From an uncultured Lachnospiraceae bacterium (GTDB taxonomy: Bacteria; Bacillota; Clostridia; Lachnospirales; Lachnospiraceae): a stretch of 6,131 bases of DNA. This document shows, in pieces, positions 3,478-6,131 of this stretch; position 1 is the stretch's first letter, and each line of letters starts with the position of its first letter. The stretch lies in contig CATLGN010000109.1 in the NCBI GenBank assembly GCA_949935685.1, forward strand, positions 1 through 6,131, in the 5' to 3' direction. The position numbers and the translations under genes were made by a program. The notes beneath the pieces were generated by a model. That model was not told where the DNA came from. It made no database searches and was given only the letters and a program-made list of their open reading frames with translations.

Positions 3478-6131
3478 ATGGAACGTGTGCAACGGATTTA
3501 TGTGGAGAAAAAAGAAGATTTTGCGGTTAAGGCAAAAGAACTGCAGGAGGAGATCCAAAGTTATCTGGGCATTGACAGTGTGGAAAAGGTGCGGATTCTG
3601 ATCCGGTATGACGTGGAGCGTATCAGCCGGGAAATCTGGCCGGCTGCCTGCAGGAGCGTCTTTTCGGAACCGCCGGTGGACGTGCTGTACGAGGAGACGG
3701 TTCCCATGCCGGAACGCGCCCGTATATTCAGTGTGGAATATCTTCCGGGACAATTTGACCAGCGTGCGGATTCTGCCAGAGCATGCATCCGGTTTCTGAA
3801 TGAAAAGGAAGATCCGGTTATCCGCACGGCTGTCACGTATTTGCTGGAGGGCGACATTTCGGACGGGGATCTGGAGCGGATCAAATCATACTGCATCAAT
3901 CCGGTGGATTCCCGGGAAACCGGTATGATGAAACCGGATACGCTGGAGGCACAATATGAGGAACCGGCGGATATTACGGTGCTGGAGGGCTTTCGTCAGA
4001 TGGGAGAGACGGCGCTGCGGGAGTTGTATGCGTCTCTGGGACTGGCTATGACGTTTGAGGACTTTCTGCATATCCGCCGGTATTTTGACGCACAGGAGGA
4101 CAGAGACCCGACGATGACGGAAATCCGGGTGCTGGATACCTACTGGTCGGATCACTGCAGGCATACGACTTTTTCCACGGAACTGAAAAATATTACCTTT
4201 GAAGACGGCTATTACCGGTCGCCGATCGAGACAAGCTATCAGTCTTATCTCGATACAAGAGAAGAAATTGTGGGAGACCGGGAGGATAAATTTATCTGTC
4301 TGATGGATCTGGCGCTGATGGCGATGAAAAAGCTAAAAAAAGACGGCAGACTGCAGGATATGGAAGAATCGGATGAGATCAATGCCTGCTCGATTGTCGT
4401 GCCGGTGGAAACGGATGGCGTGACACAGGAGTGGCTGGTCAGTTTTAAAAACGAGACACACAACCATCCGACGGAAATCGAACCGTTCGGCGGGGCGGCG
4501 ACCTGTCTGGGCGGCGCGATCCGCGACCCGCTTTCAGGACGCTCCTATGTATATCAGGCCATGCGTGTCACCGGCGCAGCGGATCCCACGGTGCCGGTAT
4601 CGGAGACGTTAAAGGGAAAGTTGTCGCAGAAAAAGCTCGTGAAAGGCGCTGCAGGCGGTTATTCGTCCTATGGCAATCAGATTGGTCTGGCAACCGGTTA
4701 TGTGAAGGAAATCTATCATCCGGCTTATGTGGCGAAGCGGATGGAGATCGGAGCGGTTATGGGCGCTTCGCCGCGGAAAAATGTAATTCGGGCGACTTCC
4801 GACCCGGGTGACAGCATCATCCTGCTCGGCGGCAGGACGGGACGGGACGGCTGCGGCGGCGCGACCGGATCTTCCAAAGTGCATACGGAGCGTTCGATCG
4901 AGACGTGCGGCGCGGAAGTGCAGAAGGGAAACGCACCCACAGAGCGTAAGATACAACGACTGTTCCGGCGGGAAGAAGTCAGCCGTCTGATTAAAAAATG
5001 CAATGATTTCGGCGCGGGCGGCGTGTCGGTTGCGATCGGTGAACTGGCGGATGGCCTGCGTGTGGATTTGGATAAGGTACCGAAAAAGTATGCGGGACTG
5101 GACGGCACGGAGCTGGCTATTTCGGAATCCCAGGAACGGATGGCGGTTGTCGTATCGCCGGCGGATGTCAAAGCTTTTCTGGATTACGCCGCGGAGGAAA
5201 ACCTGGAAGCCGTGGAGGTGGCCGTGGTGACGCAGGAACCGCGGCTGGTGCTCGTATGGCGGGGAAAGGAGATCGTCAATCTCTCCAGAGCCTTTCTGGA
5301 TACAAACGGCGCTCACCAGGAGACTTCCGTCAAGGTGGCGATTCCTTCCGAGAAGGAAAATCAGTTGAAGAAAACGGCCATTCCGGCAGTGGAGGAAGCC
5401 CTTGCGGCGAATGATCTGAAAAAGGCCTGGCTGACGGAACTGTCGGATCTGAATGTCTGTTCCCAGAAGGGACTGGTGGAGATGTTTGACTCTTCCATCG
5501 GCGCGGGCAGTGTGCTGATGCCCTATGGCGGAAAATATCAGCTGACGGAAACCCAGGTGATGGCGGCAAAGCTGCCGGTGCTCTCCGGAAAAACCGATGC
5601 GGTGACGATGATGAGTTACGGCTTTGATCCGCAGATCTCCTCCTGGAGTCCTTACCACGGCGCGATCTATGCGGTGACGGAGTCCATGGCCAAGATCGTG
5701 GCAAACGGCGGGGATCATAAGACGATTCGCTTTACTTTCCAGGAATATTTCCGACGGATGAGTGAAGAGCCCAGCCGTTGGAGCCAGCCTTTCGCGGCGC
5801 TTCTGGGGGCCTACGACGCGCAGATGGGATATGGGCTGCCTTCTATCGGCGGTAAGGATTCCATGTCCGGCACGTTCAACGATATCGATGTGCCGCCCAC
5901 GCTTGTTTCCTTTGCGGTGAATATCAGCAGGCAGCAGAACATGGTGACGCCGGAACTGAAGAAAGCCGGGGATAGGCTGGTACGTTTCCACATCAGGAAA
6001 GACCAGTATGACCTGCCGGTCTATAAAGATGTGCTGAAAGTATATGACGGCATATTGTCGCTGATGGCTGACAAGAAGATCACGGCGGCCTACGCGCTGG
6101 ATGCCAAAGGTGTGGCGGCGGCACTCGGCAA
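3478..6131 (+). CDS. purL: Phosphoribosylformylglycinamidine (FGAM) synthase, single-chain form, 3' truncated by window
   Basis: The first 884 codons are present; the rest lies beyond the window. The enzyme converts FGAR, ATP and glutamine to FGAM, ADP, phosphate and glutamate, the fourth step of de novo purine synthesis, in the cytoplasm. Residues 1-150 form the PurS-like N-terminal domain (RIYVEKKED near the start). The linker motif YWSDHCRHTTF is at 222-232 and the first synthetase half has FKNETHNHPTEIEPFGG at 323-339. The glycine-rich GGRTGRDGCGGAT is at 451-463 and NDFGAGGVS at 509-517. The second half has SYGFDP at 713-718 and GGKDSMSGTF at 791-800. Fusion of PurS-like and both PurL halves identifies the long form, normally about 1,250 residues; the glutaminase domain would follow outside the window, which I infer. 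The ATG has GGAGG (3466-3470) 7 bases upstream. It follows the TetR gene by 14 bases with no terminator or riboswitch between. No frameshift or missing core motif is visible. Confidence 0.97.
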   Translation, partial: MERVQRIYVEKKEDFAVKAKELQEEIQSYLGIDSVEKVRILIRYDVERISREIWPAACRSVFSEPPVDVLYEETVPMPERARIFSVEYLPGQFDQRADSARACIRFLNEKEDPVIRTAVTYLLEGDISDGDLERIKSYCINPVDSRETGMMKPDTLEAQYEEPADITVLEGFRQMGETALRELYASLGLAMTFEDFLHIRRYFDAQEDRDPTMTEIRVLDTYWSDHCRHTTFSTELKNITFEDGYYRSPIETSYQSYLDTREEIVGDREDKFICLMDLALMAMKKLKKDGRLQDMEESDEINACSIVVPVETDGVTQEWLVSFKNETHNHPTEIEPFGGAATCLGGAIRDPLSGRSYVYQAMRVTGAADPTVPVSETLKGKLSQKKLVKGAAGGYSSYGNQIGLATGYVKEIYHPAYVAKRMEIGAVMGASPRKNVIRATSDPGDSIILLGGRTGRDGCGGATGSSKVHTERSIETCGAEVQKGNAPTERKIQRLFRREEVSRLIKKCNDFGAGGVSVAIGELADGLRVDLDKVPKKYAGLDGTELAISESQERMAVVVSPADVKAFLDYAAEENLEAVEVAVVTQEPRLVLVWRGKEIVNLSRAFLDTNGAHQETSVKVAIPSEKENQLKKTAIPAVEEALAANDLKKAWLTELSDLNVCSQKGLVEMFDSSIGAGSVLMPYGGKYQLTETQVMAAKLPVLSGKTDAVTMMSYGFDPQISSWSPYHGAIYAVTESMAKIVANGGDHKTIRFTFQEYFRRMSEEPSRWSQPFAALLGAYDAQMGYGLPSIGGKDSMSGTFNDIDVPPTLVSFAVNISRQQNMVTPELKKAGDRLVRFHIRKDQYDLPVYKDVLKVYDGILSLMADKKITAAYALDAKGVAAALG

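Noticed and set aside
4609..5991. Long 460-codon open frame on the - strand opposite purL
   Set aside because: It lies wholly antisense to the motif-rich purL frame. Its product is Arg/His-rich with no recognisable domain, as expected from the complement of GC-biased coding sequence, and it has no fitting neighbour or promoter context.

Overview
The window looks like chromosomal DNA from a moderately GC-rich member of the Clostridia, probably Lachnospiraceae. The grounds are strong GGAGG-type ribosome binding sites, short AT-rich intergenic gaps with sigma-A-like promoters, and a single-chain clostridial-type PurL. The genus assignment is inference; there is no rRNA or other taxonomic marker here.

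Layout: (1) Positions 2-151 hold the 3' end of an unidentified + strand gene. (2) A long, nearly perfect hairpin at 158-207 lies between it and the convergent gene on the - strand and contains that gene's last codons and stop. (3) Positions 182-2203 (-) encode a 673-residue protein with an N-terminal cyclic-nucleotide-binding-like (Crp-type) barrel, an Ala/Glu/Pro-rich linker and a large C-terminal region of unknown function. (4) Positions 2204-2391 are a 188-base divergent control region with one promoter on each strand and two near-identical copies of an inverted repeat (GACA-N4-TGTCATAAA), one in each transcription unit's leader or start region. (5) Positions 2392 to the window end read as one + strand operon: a small DUF6508-like protein of unknown function, a TetR-family regulator whose start overlaps it by 11 bases, and, 14 bases after the regulator's stop, the long-form FGAM synthase gene purL, cut by the window edge.

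How they may work together: the TetR protein is the only evident DNA-binding regulator, and the paired inverted repeats are the obvious candidate for its operators. If so, it would control its own operon, including purL, and the divergent CNBD-like gene. That is inference. No riboswitch-sized leader exists before the operon: about 40 bases separate the inferred transcription start from the first start codon. No transposon, CRISPR array, RNA gene, prophage or defence cassette is visible. I do not see a convincing wholly new system. The most informative novelty is the operator pair linking a TetR regulator, a purine-synthesis gene and an uncharacterised CNBD-like protein family.
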